From Lysobacteraceae bacterium (GTDB taxonomy: Bacteria > Pseudomonadota > Gammaproteobacteria > DSM-19610): DNA of 24,644 bases. Both the position numbers and the translations under genes were made by a program. The stretch is taken from contig JAIVHA010000134.1 of assembly GCA_020201295.1 (NCBI GenBank), forward strand, positions 1 to 24,644, written 5' to 3'. The notes beneath the pieces were generated by a model. It ran no database searches and had not been told where the DNA came from. It worked only from the letters and a program-made list of their open reading frames with translations. Below are positions 7,419-14,894 of this stretch, piece after piece. Position 1 is the stretch's first letter, and the number at the start of each line of letters is the position of its first letter.

Positions 7419-8399
7419 GTGGCCGCAATGATGAAAAAAGCCATCCTGCCCCTGCTGTCCCTGCTGGCCCTGGCCGTGCTGCTGCACGGCCTTGCCACCG
7501 GCAGCCTGGACCTGGACGGACCCACCCTGCGGGCCGGGCTCATGGGCCGCGATGCCCTGGCGGCACAGGTGCTGTGGGAACTGCGCCTGCCGCGCCTGCT
7601 GGCCGCCTTCCTCACCGGCGGCCTGCTGGCCCTGGCCGGCGTGCTGATGCAGGTGCTGCTGCGCAACCCGCTGGCCGACCCCTATGTGCTGGGCATTTCC
7701 GGCGGCGCCGCCAGCGGCGCCCTGGCCGCCATGCTGTTGGGCCTGGGAGGAATCTGGTTCCAGGGGGCCGCCTTCGGTGGCGCCTTCGGCACCATGTTGC
7801 TGGTATTCGCCCTGGCCCACGGCCGCGGCAGCTGGACCCCGGCACGGTTGCTGCTCACCGGGGTGGTGGTGGCCGCCGGCTGGGGGGCGGTGATCGGCCT
7901 GTTGCTGAGCCTGAGTCCCGACGGCACCCTGCGCGGCATGCTCTATTGGCTCATGGGGGATCTGAGCCAGGCACGCCCCACGGCCTGGAGCGGTGCCATC
8001 CTCTTGCTCGGCCTGCTGGCCGGACTGGCCCTGGCGCGGCCACTGAACCTGCTCGCCGGCGGCGAACTGCAGGCCGCCGCCCTCGGCGTGGAGGTGAAGC
8101 GCCTGCGCTATGGCATCTACCTGCTCGCCTCCCTGCTGGCGGCCAGCGCCGTCACCCTGGCGGGCAGTGTCGGCTTCATCGGCCTGGTCACCCCGCACCT
8201 GGTGCGGCTGATGGGGGCGCGCGACCATCGCCTGCTGATCCCCGCCTCCCTGCTGCTGGGTGGCACCCTGCTGACCCTGGCCGACACCCTGTCGCGCAGC
8301 CTGTTCGCGCCGCAACAGCTGCCGGTGGGCGTGCTCACCGCACTGATCGGCGTGCCGCTGTTTCTCTACCTCCTGCAACGAGGCAGCGCCCGCCCATGA
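7419..8399 (+). CDS. btuC: Cobalamin ABC transporter permease
   Basis: Inner-membrane permease of a FecCD-family ABC importer; with BtuD it moves cobalamin from BtuF into the cytoplasm. The 326-residue protein is strongly hydrophobic with about ten helices and has the family segment GGLLALAGVLMQVLLRNPLA followed by DPYVLGISGGAASGA, and the later GFIGLVTPHLVRL coupling motif. The GTG at 7419 follows GGAGA closely; an ATG at 7428 is an alternative. Its stop overlaps the btuD start (ATGA), so the two are translationally coupled. FecCD permeases of siderophore systems look alike; I assign cobalamin because the window also contains btuB, btuF and an adenosyltransferase. No riboswitch is seen upstream. 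Confidence 0.87.
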   Translation: MAAMMKKAILPLLSLLALAVLLHGLATGSLDLDGPTLRAGLMGRDALAAQVLWELRLPRLLAAFLTGGLLALAGVLMQVLLRNPLADPYVLGISGGAASGALAAMLLGLGGIWFQGAAFGGAFGTMLLVFALAHGRGSWTPARLLLTGVVVAAGWGAVIGLLLSLSPDGTLRGMLYWLMGDLSQARPTAWSGAILLLGLLAGLALARPLNLLAGGELQAAALGVEVKRLRYGIYLLASLLAASAVTLAGSVGFIGLVTPHLVRLMGARDHRLLIPASLLLGGTLLTLADTLSRSLFAPQQLPVGVLTALIGVPLFLYLLQRGSARP

Positions 8400-9169
8400 G
8401 TCTGGACTGCCTCGCCACCCGCCGGCTTTCCCTGCGCATCGGTACGCGCCAGCTGGTGCGGAACCTCGATCTGGAGATCCGGCCAGGCCAATGCTGGTGC
8501 ATCCTCGGCCGCAACGGCAGCGGCAAGACCACCCTGTTGCACAGCCTCGCCGGGCTGCGCCCGGTGGAGGGCGGCGAAGTGCTGCTGAATGGCGCGGACA
8601 TCCATGGCCTGCCCAGGCGGCAGGTAGCCCGGCAGCTGGGCCTGCTGAGCCAGGATCATGAAGATGTGTTCCCGGCCACGGTGCTCGAGACGGCCCTGCG
8701 CGGTCGCCATCCCCACCTCTCACCCTGGACCTGGGAGAGTGCCACCGACACCGCCCATGCCAGGGCAGCACTGGCACAAGTCGGCTTGACGGAACTGGCA
8801 ACACGCGAGGTGGGTACCCTGTCCGGCGGTGAGCGACGCCGCCTCGGCATCGCCACCCTGCTGACCCAGGACCCGCGCTTCCTGCTGCTCGACGAACCCA
8901 CCAACCACCTCGACCTGCATCACCAGATCGAGGTATTGCAGCTGCTGGCCGGGCTTGCGCGCACGCAGGACAAGGCACTGGTCATGGTCCTGCACGACGT
9001 AAACCTCGCCGCGCGCTTCTGCGACCATGCCCTGCTGTTGTTCGAGGATGGCCGGCACGGCGTCGGTCCCTGCGCGGAATGGCTTACCACGGAACAGCTC
9101 GGCCGCCTGTACGGCCACCCGATGCAATGGATAGAAGGGTCGGCACACCCGGTGTGGGTACCCGCCTAG
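8396..9169 (+). CDS. btuD: Cobalamin ABC transporter ATP-binding protein
   Basis: Energises BtuC. The 257-residue ATPase has Walker A GRNGSGKTT (38-46), the Q-loop in LGLLSQDHED, signature LSGGE (142-146), Walker B FLLLDEPTN (162-170) and the switch His200 in VLHDVN, all intact. It begins inside the btuC stop codon. The final TAG is also the first three bases of a 214-bp repeat element, so transcription is likely to end or be processed there. The general class (FepC/BtuD) is certain; the substrate rests on context. Confidence 0.88.
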   Translation: MSLDCLATRRLSLRIGTRQLVRNLDLEIRPGQCWCILGRNGSGKTTLLHSLAGLRPVEGGEVLLNGADIHGLPRRQVARQLGLLSQDHEDVFPATVLETALRGRHPHLSPWTWESATDTAHARAALAQVGLTELATREVGTLSGGERRRLGIATLLTQDPRFLLLDEPTNHLDLHHQIEVLQLLAGLARTQDKALVMVLHDVNLAARFCDHALLLFEDGRHGVGPCAEWLTTEQLGRLYGHPMQWIEGSAHPVWVPA

Positions 9170-9381
9170 GAGCCTGTCGGACTTAGGGCAGATCTCGGCA
9201 ACTGCTCCATGCGTTGCTCTACCTCCTGCATCCATGCAGTCGTACTGCGCCGGCGGGAGAGCGGCCCAAATTTCCCTGATTTCTCGTTGCGTAGGTCCAC
9301 TATGCGCCTCGAAATCATGAAAATTTGTTCTCACTCTCCCACCTTGCTCGCTACGATCGCCTAAATCCGACAGGCTCCTAG
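9166..9381. mobile_element. MITE-like element with 20-bp terminal inverted repeats
   Basis: The end TAGGAGCCTGTCGGACTTAG (9167-9186) returns in inverse form as CTAAATCCGACAGGCTCCTA (9361-9380) with a single mismatch. About 170 bases lie between and hold no transposase and no gene with a ribosome site. The inverted repeat extends to CTAG at both outer ends; no convincing target duplication is visible. The left end overlaps the btuD stop codon. An 11-base match to the terminus, CTAGGAGCCTG, recurs at 17947-17957 at the end of another gene. I read it as a non-autonomous transposon mobilised in trans. Confidence 0.75.
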
Positions 9382-9496
9382 CCAGAATGGCACTGACTTA
9401 AGCCGGAAGATACCCGTCATTGCGAGGATGCCTTGACCCGAAGGGTAAGGTACACATGATGAAGCCCGAAGGGATTCTATGGGCCAGAAGTGACGC

Positions 9497-9536
9497 GGCA
9501 ATCTCCAACTGACTGATTTCATGGTAGGAGATTGCC
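9497..9536. repeat. Inverted repeat GGCAATCTCC / GGAGATTGCC
   Basis: GGCAATCTCC (9497-9506) and its exact inverse (9527-9536) flank 20 bases. Together with CGTCATTGCGAGGA at about 9417-9430 this resembles the ATTGCGAG...GCAATCTC repeats dispersed in many bacterial genomes. It is part of a 360-base non-coding stretch (9381-9739) that is visibly richer in A and T than its surroundings. Confidence 0.55.
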
Positions 9537-9602
9537 TGGTCCAGGCCTGGACTGGCAGCGTTTCCAAGAAAATTATGATTTTTTACAATTGGTTATTATT
9601 CC

Positions 9603-9617
9603 TGGTGTGCCTTATGC
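9603..9617 (+). promoter_or_regulatory. Possible sigma-54 (-24/-12) promoter
   Basis: TGGTGTGCCTTATGC has the obligatory GG and GC pairs at the spacing of the consensus TGGCACG-N4-TTGC, and 8 of the 11 defined positions-or-fewer agree loosely, so the match is only partial. Genes for PEP-CTERM-type proteins are often driven by sigma-54 with PrsK/PrsR partners. Transcription would start near 9629, giving an untranslated leader of about 110 bases. Confidence 0.35.
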
Positions 9618-9670
9618 ATACCAGAAGGGCTAAGGAGCAAGGCCGGGACACAGCCCGTAAGGGCTGCCAT

Positions 9671-9706
9671 ATCGGCAAGCTTGTCCGATCGGCAAGCTTA
9701 CCGAAT
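9671..9706 (+). promoter_or_regulatory. Tandem near-palindromes in the leader of the VPLPA-type gene
   Basis: ATCGGCAAGCTT occurs at 9671-9682 and again at 9688-9699, each followed by CCGA to give two adjacent near-palindromes of the form TCGG-AAGCTT-CCGA. Just before, CAGCCC GTAA GGGCTG forms a 6-bp hairpin. Both lie in the presumed 5' untranslated leader. They could be a repressor site or a structured RNA; no known class is claimed. Confidence 0.35.
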
Positions 9707-9739
9707 GACACCAAGGATAATCACGGAGGTAAAGGTAAA

Positions 9740-10540
9740 ATGAACCATTCGCTACCAAAGGCACTCGTCGTTCTGGGAATGACCCTAATCAGCGCATCCG
9801 CCCAGGCGGCGACTACCTGGGTGGGCACGGCAAACTACGGTGTGGAAACCGTAGGCCCTTTCGACAGCTATGATTTCGGTGTCGGGGTAGTCCTGCTGGA
9901 AGCATTTTCTGGCACAGGCGGCCCGACCAACCCGGCGGAAGGCGATGTCTACAACGGCTATCTGCAGAGCTACGTTTCGGGTCACAGCCTGGAGCTTATG
10001 GGGGTCGACGCCCCCAACCTCAAAATCACGGGCAGCGGCGTAGGCTATGAGCTGACCCTGCGTGCCGACTTCAAGGAAACCATCACCAACGTCACGGGCA
10101 GCAATGTGGATTTCACCATCGACAGCGGCTCGGCGGAGATCTACCTGGATCTGAGCCCGGACTACAGTTTTGGTGGTGACACCGGCTTCGCCGACGGCAC
10201 GGCCATCCTGAACGGCAGTATCATCGGTGGCAGTGGCACCGTCTTTAACAAGGAACTGGGTGTTACCTCCATCGATGTCATGATCACCGGCTACGACAGC
10301 GGCGTGTTTGACCCGGACACCATCATCGCCGGCAGTTCGGTGTTTACCCTGCAGTTGACCGATGGCAGCAACCAGTTCTCCGGCGTCACCAGCGTCCAGG
10401 GCAACAGCGTGGATCAGGGCGACTTCCTGCTCTCCGCGGATGGAAACCTGACGCTCGCAGCCGTGCCGGTCCCGGCCGCGGTCTGGCTATTCGGTACCGG
10501 CCTGCTCGGCTTGCTGGGAATGGCGCGCCGCCGCCACTGA
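9740..10540 (+). CDS. Secreted protein with VPLPA/PEP-CTERM-like sorting signal
   Basis: Exported protein of unknown role. The 266 residues begin with a Sec signal peptide (MNHSLPKALVVLGMTLISAS, cleavage probably after AQA at about 23) and end with VPVPAAVWLFGTGLLGLLGM followed by ARRRH, the VPLPA variant of the tripartite PEP-CTERM signal read by an exosortase: motif, hydrophobic helix, basic tail. The mature part is Gly/Thr/Ser/Asp-rich, beta-type, with few cysteines. The start at 9740 has GGAGG and AAAGGT upstream; a longer frame from 9521 lacks support. A strong terminator follows. No exosortase, PrsK/PrsR or polysaccharide genes are in this window. Confidence 0.85.
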   Translation: MNHSLPKALVVLGMTLISASAQAATTWVGTANYGVETVGPFDSYDFGVGVVLLEAFSGTGGPTNPAEGDVYNGYLQSYVSGHSLELMGVDAPNLKITGSGVGYELTLRADFKETITNVTGSNVDFTIDSGSAEIYLDLSPDYSFGGDTGFADGTAILNGSIIGGSGTVFNKELGVTSIDVMITGYDSGVFDPDTIIAGSSVFTLQLTDGSNQFSGVTSVQGNSVDQGDFLLSADGNLTLAAVPVPAAVWLFGTGLLGLLGMARRRH

Positions 10541-10561
10541 CTGCCGTTGCTTCTGCAAACC

Positions 10562-10588
10562 AAAAGGCGGCCCTCGGGCCGCCTTTTT
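10562..10588. terminator. Strong intrinsic terminator, probably bidirectional
   Basis: AAAAGGCGGCCC (10562-10573) pairs with GGGCCGCCTTTT (10576-10587) over 12 bases around a 2-base loop, with A-rich and T-rich flanks on either side. It follows the VPLPA-type gene by 21 bases and the minus-strand 143-aa gene by about 60, and is the clearest Rho-independent terminator in the window. Confidence 0.9.
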
Positions 10589-10648
10589 CGTGGTAGGTCG
10601 CAGAAGGGCCAGGAACCGGGCAAAGATGCCCATGAAAGGTCCTTGCCC

Positions 10649-11080
10649 TCAGGAAAACAAATGCTGCCACCAGCGCCTGCGATTGCCGGGCAGGGCCCCG
10701 GCCCGCAGGTCCGCCGGCGGGATGCGTGAGAGTATCCAGCCTGGCAGCGGCGGATTATCGCTGTAGCCGCAGGAGACGCCGAGGTTGTTGGGATCGAAGA
10801 TCTTCACGAATGCGGGGACCTCGAAGCTGTCGGCGTAGACGATGCCGCAGTAGTCTTCCTGATGCTCACGCCGCAACAACACATCCACTTCATCGATGAA
10901 GCGATTGAATTCCTCCGCCGATGCCACGCGGCTCGGCGGTGCCTCGCCCACGGCATAGATGTACCAGCCATCGTCCGCCACGCCCCGCAAGGTCACCCAC
11001 AGGGCGTCGAGCTGGGGCCAGCGCAACACGCCGGAAAAGGTGCCACGAAAGGCGCTGCGGAAATCAGTCGTATCGGTCAT
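10649..11080 (-). CDS. Conserved hypothetical protein, 143 aa
   Basis: I do not recognise a named domain. The 143-residue, acidic, soluble protein has no signal peptide or membrane segment. Distinctive segments are FSGVLRWPQLDALWVTLR, DDGWYIYAVGEAPP, RREHQEDYCGIVYADSFE and PAFVKIFDPNNLGVSCGYS, ending in a basic tryptophan-containing tail. I have the impression of similar proteins in other gammaproteobacteria but cannot confirm it. The ATG at 11080 has AGG 8 bases upstream. It follows the TetR gene by 21 bases on the same strand, so the two are likely co-transcribed and the regulator may control it. Confidence 0.75.
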   Translation of the reverse strand: MTDTTDFRSAFRGTFSGVLRWPQLDALWVTLRGVADDGWYIYAVGEAPPSRVASAEEFNRFIDEVDVLLRREHQEDYCGIVYADSFEVPAFVKIFDPNNLGVSCGYSDNPPLPGWILSRIPPADLRAGALPGNRRRWWQHLFS

Positions 11081-11101
11081 GTTTTGCCTGCCAGTTGAAT
11101 T

Positions 11102-11674
11102 TCAGACATCGTCGATCCAGCGCATGAGCTGGTTGGCTTCCCGGCGCAGGAAGGCACTATCCTCGAAGGCATTCGCCAGCAGACTGACGCCCTGGCTCAC
11201 CGCCAGCAGATGCCGGGCATGATCGCGTGCGGCCCGTCCACAACCCAGGGCCAGAAACTGGGCCTTCAACCAGTCGAAAAACACCTCGAACATTTCCCGC
11301 GCACGGGACTGCAGCACCAGCTGTGTCTTGCTCAACTCCACACTGAGCGAGCCCATGGGGCAACCGTAGCGCAGGATATCCTGCTCCTCGTTCAGCAGGA
11401 TCCGCACATAGCGCTTGAGGCGATCCCGCGGTTCGGGAATGGTCGCATCCCACTCCGCCAGCATGGCGCGAATCCCGGCCAGCCGATACTCCACCACCGC
11501 CTCCAGGATTTCATGCTTGGATTTAAAGTAGTAGTAAAAATTCCCACGCGGAATATTGGCGGCCTCGGCAATATCGCTGAACGAGGTTTGGTTGAATCCA
11601 TGCCGATAAAACAACCGATTGGCCGTCTCGACGATATGCTGCCTGAATTCCTGACCTTTGCGTTTGAGCGCCAT
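11102..11674 (-). CDS. TetR/AcrR family transcriptional regulator
   Basis: A one-component repressor of 190 residues. The N-terminal helix-turn-helix is typical: RQHIVETANRLFYRHGFNQT, then SFSDIAEAANIPRGNFYYYF and the KSKHEIL recognition-helix end. The C-terminal ligand domain contains RYGCPMGSLSVELSK, a segment seen in one subgroup of TetR proteins that includes thiol- or electrophile-responsive members, so its cysteine may matter. The ATG at 11674 is preferred to the GTG at 11701. The gene stands between the decayed epimerase (upstream, same strand) and the 143-aa gene. A palindrome CATACGTATG at 12463-12472, upstream of the epimerase, is a possible operator. Confidence 0.9.
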   Translation of the reverse strand: MALKRKGQEFRQHIVETANRLFYRHGFNQTSFSDIAEAANIPRGNFYYYFKSKHEILEAVVEYRLAGIRAMLAEWDATIPEPRDRLKRYVRILLNEEQDILRYGCPMGSLSVELSKTQLVLQSRAREMFEVFFDWLKAQFLALGCGRAARDHARHLLAVSQGVSLLANAFEDSAFLRREANQLMRWIDDV

Positions 11675-11749
11675 ATTGCCATTCCGGTACGCCGACAGCA
11701 CATTGTACCGGGCTACAGAGACCAGCGGTATGGCAAGACCTTCCGTGTA

Positions 11750-12419
11750 TCAATGAACCGGCATGCTCATGGGCATCGGCCTTCGCTGCCGCCACGCCAT
11801 TTCCGCCACCTGCCTGCGGATGGCCATGCGCCAGTCCACCTGCGGCACGTAGCCCAGGCGTTCCGTCGCGACGGCATTGTCGGCATGGGAAGCCTCGAGA
11901 AGATGGATGATGGAACGCACCACCAAGGGCTCCCAGGGCACCAGGTGCGTCTTCAGGCGCGGCAGCAGGATGGGCAACAGACCTAATCCATAGCGCTCAC
12001 CGGCAAACAGTCCACAGCGCAGGTTCACGCAGGTCATGCCGGTCTTTGCCGCTTCCCGCATGGCCGCTTCGATACGACCAACATTCGCAAGATGCGGCCA
12101 GAACCCGGGCTTCATGCCAGGCGCGAACGGATCACCCAGGGCGCGGGGACCCGGAGCGCTGGTGGTACTGACAAACAGGAAGCGCCCGACACCCCGCGGC
12201 ATGCACCACCGCGTCCACTCCCTCGAGGTGCTGGCCGAGATCGTCCCTGTCGCGCAGATCACCGCACCGTACCTCGCCCTTGTACCCGGCCGGCGGCCTG
12301 CCGGCATTGCGGCAGGCCGCGGTGGGCAGGACGTCATCCTCCGCCGCATGCGCCATCAATTCCATCAGCACATGGCTCCCCACAAACCCGTTCGCGCCTG
12401 TTACCAGTACCTTTTTCAT
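11750..12419 (-). pseudogene. Decayed NAD-dependent epimerase/SDR gene
   Basis: The ATG at 12419 begins an extended SDR protein, MKKVLVTGANGFVGSHVLME, with the TGANGFVG nucleotide motif (7-14), GDLRD and VDAVVHAAG (68-76). At about 12190 the frame changes: HAAG is followed directly, in another frame, by VGRFLFVSTTS. In intact members some 30 residues lie between these motifs, so an internal out-of-frame deletion has occurred. The second part also lacks the YxxxK catalytic motif (the region reads WPHLANVGRIEA), and a further in-frame loss is likely near RLKTHLVPWEPLVVRS. The remnant ends at 11750. It was probably the first gene of a tetR-containing operon. It cannot yield an active enzyme. Confidence 0.85.
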
Positions 12420-12462
12420 GACCCCCCCCGTTGTGTGCGCACGCCCCATCCTAAAAGTAATA

Positions 12463-12472
12463 CATACGTATG
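12463..12472. promoter_or_regulatory. Palindrome, possible TetR operator
   Basis: CATACGTATG is a perfect 10-bp palindrome in the 80-base gap between the epimerase remnant and the btuB promoter. It is near the sole regulator gene of the neighbourhood, but only proximity links them. Confidence 0.3.
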
Positions 12473-12496
12473 GCTTTTACAAGTAGGAGCGTCCGC

Positions 12497-12525
12497 TTGA
12501 CAGCGAGACGGCTCAGCCGTAGAGT
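12497..12525 (+). promoter_or_regulatory. Sigma-70 promoter of the btuB riboswitch operon
   Basis: A consensus -35 TTGACA (12497-12502) is followed after 17 bases by TAGAGT (12520-12525), a 4-of-6 match to the -10. Transcription would start near 12532, just before the first conserved riboswitch bases. A partial GTAGGAGCG repeat arm (from 12483) abuts it. Confidence 0.7.
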
Positions 12526-12534
12526 CCCTGCCCA

Positions 12535-12745
12535 GCTTCAGGTGCCCAACGGACGTTCCGTCCCAGGGTGAAACGGGAAGCCGGTGCGCCACGTCAACCG
12601 ACGTCGGCAATCCCGGCGCTGCCCCCGCAACGGTAAGCGAGTAAAGGCGTATCACAAGGCCACTGTGGGCAACCATGGGAAGGCGATACGCTGGAAAGGG
12701 AACTTTCACTCGCGAGCCCGGAGACCGGCCTGCAAGCCAACCGAG
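12535..12745 (+). promoter_or_regulatory. Cobalamin riboswitch
   Basis: The conserved landmarks occur in order: GGTGCCC (12541), AGGGTGAAACGGGAAGCCGG (12565-12584), CTGCCCCCGCAACGGTAAGC (12619-12638) and the B12 box GAGCCCGGAGACCGGCCTGC (12714-12733). This is the AdoCbl/MeCbl aptamer of RF00174 type. A short hairpin (ACGTC AACC GACGT) is inserted in the region of P6. It lies 5' of btuB. No U-run terminator follows; instead CTTCCG (12798-12803) can pair with CGGAAG (12840-12845), which overlaps the btuB ribosome site, so control is probably at translation: cobalamin bound, btuB off. Confidence 0.95.
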
Positions 12746-12852
12746 CCAGATCGCGGCGGGCGATGCGGGCGAGTGCGACCTCCTCCCACTCCCCTACCTT
12801 CCGATCCGGCATATCGTCATGCGCGCGGGTGTGCGCCTACGGAAGCCACAAC

Positions 12853-14892
12853 ATGTCCAATAAAAAATCCCTTCGCCTTACCCTCGGTGCATTGCTGTGC
12901 GTACATGGCAGCCTGGCCACTGCCGCAGCGCCGGGTGTCGTCGTCACCGCCACGCGCCTGGACCTGTCCATGGACAACACGCCGGGCCATGTCACCGTCA
13001 TCGAGCGCGAGGCCATTGTGCAGAGCCCGGCCCGCACCCTGCCGGAACTGTTGGCCCTGGAAGCCGGGATATTCAGTCGCAGCCTGTTCGGCAACCAGGC
13101 CACCAACAGCAAGCTGGATGTGCGCGGCTTCGGGGCCGCCTCGGCGGAAAACGTGCTCGTCCTGCTCGACGGACGCCGTCTCAACGACATCGACCAGAGT
13201 GCGGTCGATTTCAGCGCCATTCCGTTGCGGCAGATCGAGCGCATTGAAATCCTGCGCAATGGCGGTGCCGTGCTCTATGGTGATGGTGCCGTGGGCGGTG
13301 CGATCAACATCGTCACCCGCGAGGCGCTGGCCATCGAACCGGAAGGCCAGGTGGAAGTGAAGCTGGGCAGTCACGCCAGCCGCGAGATCAATGCCGATTA
13401 TCTCGCCGGCTCCGGCCCCGCCAGCCTGCGCCTGTCCGCCCAGGCCATCAACAGCGATGGATATCGCGCCAACAACGAATTGCAGCAGCGCAACGCGCAG
13501 GCCGACCTGCGCGTCACCGGTGACAATTTCCAGTGGTACGCCAAGGCCGGCGCCGACGACCTGGAACAGCGGCTGCCGGGACCGCGCAGCGTGAATCCCG
13601 GGCTGGGCATCGACGAGCTGTCCAGCGACCGTCGTGGCACCAGTGAGCCGAACAACTACGCCAACCGCGATGGCCGCCATTTGACCCTGGGGCTGAGCCG
13701 CGTGAGCGCCGCTGGCAGCGAAACCATTCTCGACCTCGGCTGGCGCAGCAAGCACCAGGCCTCCTTCTTCGATTACGGCGGCGGCTTCAGTGACTATCTG
13801 GAAGCAGACCTCGACACCTGGTCGTTCACACCACGACTCAACACCCGTTTCGGGGCCGTGCACAGCACCCTGGGTATGGATTACTACCACACGGAATATG
13901 GCACCGAGCAATCCCTGAACCCGGACACCCGTACCACACCCTTTGGTATGGTGGACATCACCCAGAAGAGCGCGGCCCTGTACAGCCAGAATCACATGAT
14001 CATCGGCACGGACACCCGGATGGATTTCGGCGCCCGCATGCAGTGGATCCGCTTCAACGGGGACGACCGGGTGGATGACAGCGCACCGGGCAGTAGTGGC
14101 GCCACGGTGGCGCCCGCCTTCGACCGCAGCGATCGGGTGCATATGCTGGAACTGGGTCTGCGCCAGCCCTGGCGGGAGAACCTGGCCCTGTTCGCCAAGG
14201 CCAGCCGCGGTGCGCGTCTCGCCACCGTGGACGAACTGTTCGAATCCAAGTTCGATTTCGGCACCTTTACCACGGCGCGGGTATTTTCACCCCTGGAGCC
14301 CCAGACCAGCACCGGCCTCGACCTGGGCCTGGACTATGCGCGCGGCACGACCAGTGCCACCCTGGCCATCTATTACATGGAGCTGAAAAACGAAATCCAT
14401 TTCGATGTCGCCAGTTTCGACAACATCAACCTCGACCCCACCCGCCGCCATGGGCTGGAGTTGACGGCTGAGCACGCCTTCAGCTCGACCTTTCGCCTGC
14501 GTGGCAACTACGCCTACACGCGCGCCCGCTTCCGCGATGGTCCCTATGATGGCAACGAACTGCCGCTGGTACCGCGCCACAGCGCCAGCCTCTCGGGCAT
14601 CTGGACCTTGCAGCCCAGCACCCGGCTCGCGGCCACCCTGCGCTACGAGGGCGAGAAGCGCTTCGACAATGACCAGAGCAATGACTTCGGCCGCAAGATC
14701 CCCGCCTACAGCCTGGTGGATATGAAGCTGAGTCACGACTACCAGGAGTGGAAGGCAGCCCTGGCCGTGCACAACCTGTTCGACCGGGAAGTGTTTGACT
14801 ACGGCGTACGCAGCACTTTCAGCCCTGGCGTATACAACGCCTATCCGCTGCCGGAACGCAGCTTCACCCTCAGCCTGGCGCGGGCCTTCTGA
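12853..14892 (+). CDS. btuB: TonB-dependent outer-membrane cobalamin receptor
   Basis: Takes cobalamin across the outer membrane using TonB energy. The 679-residue protein has a signal peptide (about 1-25), a TonB box-like VVVTATRL at the mature N-terminus, the plug domain with TLPELLALEAGI, VRGFGAASAENVLVLLDGRR and ILRNGGAVLYGDGAVGGAIN (about 45-165), and a 22-strand-type barrel ending in the C-terminal aromatic residue (SLARAF). I chose the ATG at 12853 because ACGGAAG lies 7 bases upstream and a signal peptide follows directly; the frame open from 12763 would pass through the riboswitch platform. The riboswitch upstream strongly supports cobalamin as substrate. The tonB-like gene starts 2 bases after its stop. 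Confidence 0.94.
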   Translation: MSNKKSLRLTLGALLCVHGSLATAAAPGVVVTATRLDLSMDNTPGHVTVIEREAIVQSPARTLPELLALEAGIFSRSLFGNQATNSKLDVRGFGAASAENVLVLLDGRRLNDIDQSAVDFSAIPLRQIERIEILRNGGAVLYGDGAVGGAINIVTREALAIEPEGQVEVKLGSHASREINADYLAGSGPASLRLSAQAINSDGYRANNELQQRNAQADLRVTGDNFQWYAKAGADDLEQRLPGPRSVNPGLGIDELSSDRRGTSEPNNYANRDGRHLTLGLSRVSAAGSETILDLGWRSKHQASFFDYGGGFSDYLEADLDTWSFTPRLNTRFGAVHSTLGMDYYHTEYGTEQSLNPDTRTTPFGMVDITQKSAALYSQNHMIIGTDTRMDFGARMQWIRFNGDDRVDDSAPGSSGATVAPAFDRSDRVHMLELGLRQPWRENLALFAKASRGARLATVDELFESKFDFGTFTTARVFSPLEPQTSTGLDLGLDYARGTTSATLAIYYMELKNEIHFDVASFDNINLDPTRRHGLELTAEHAFSSTFRLRGNYAYTRARFRDGPYDGNELPLVPRHSASLSGIWTLQPSTRLAATLRYEGEKRFDNDQSNDFGRKIPAYSLVDMKLSHDYQEWKAALAVHNLFDREVFDYGVRSTFSPGVYNAYPLPERSFTLSLARAF

Positions 14893-14894
14893 AC

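Noticed and set aside
7374..8978. 534-codon minus-strand frame opposite btuC and btuD
   Set aside because: Gln/Gly/Ala-rich shadow without motifs; the plus strand has complete transporter genes with overlap coupling.
8720..9334. Minus-strand gene starting inside the MITE-like element
   Set aside because: It runs antisense through btuD with no motif and begins in repeat DNA; treated as a shadow frame.
9630..9706. c-di-GMP-I riboswitch upstream of the VPLPA-type gene
   Set aside because: Some fragments resemble it, but the first half and the P1b stem are not recognisable, so it is not annotated as such.
9521..9739. N-terminal extension of the VPLPA-type protein in an open frame
   Set aside because: It has no ribosome site, passes through repeats and the possible promoter, and would place the signal peptide inside the protein.
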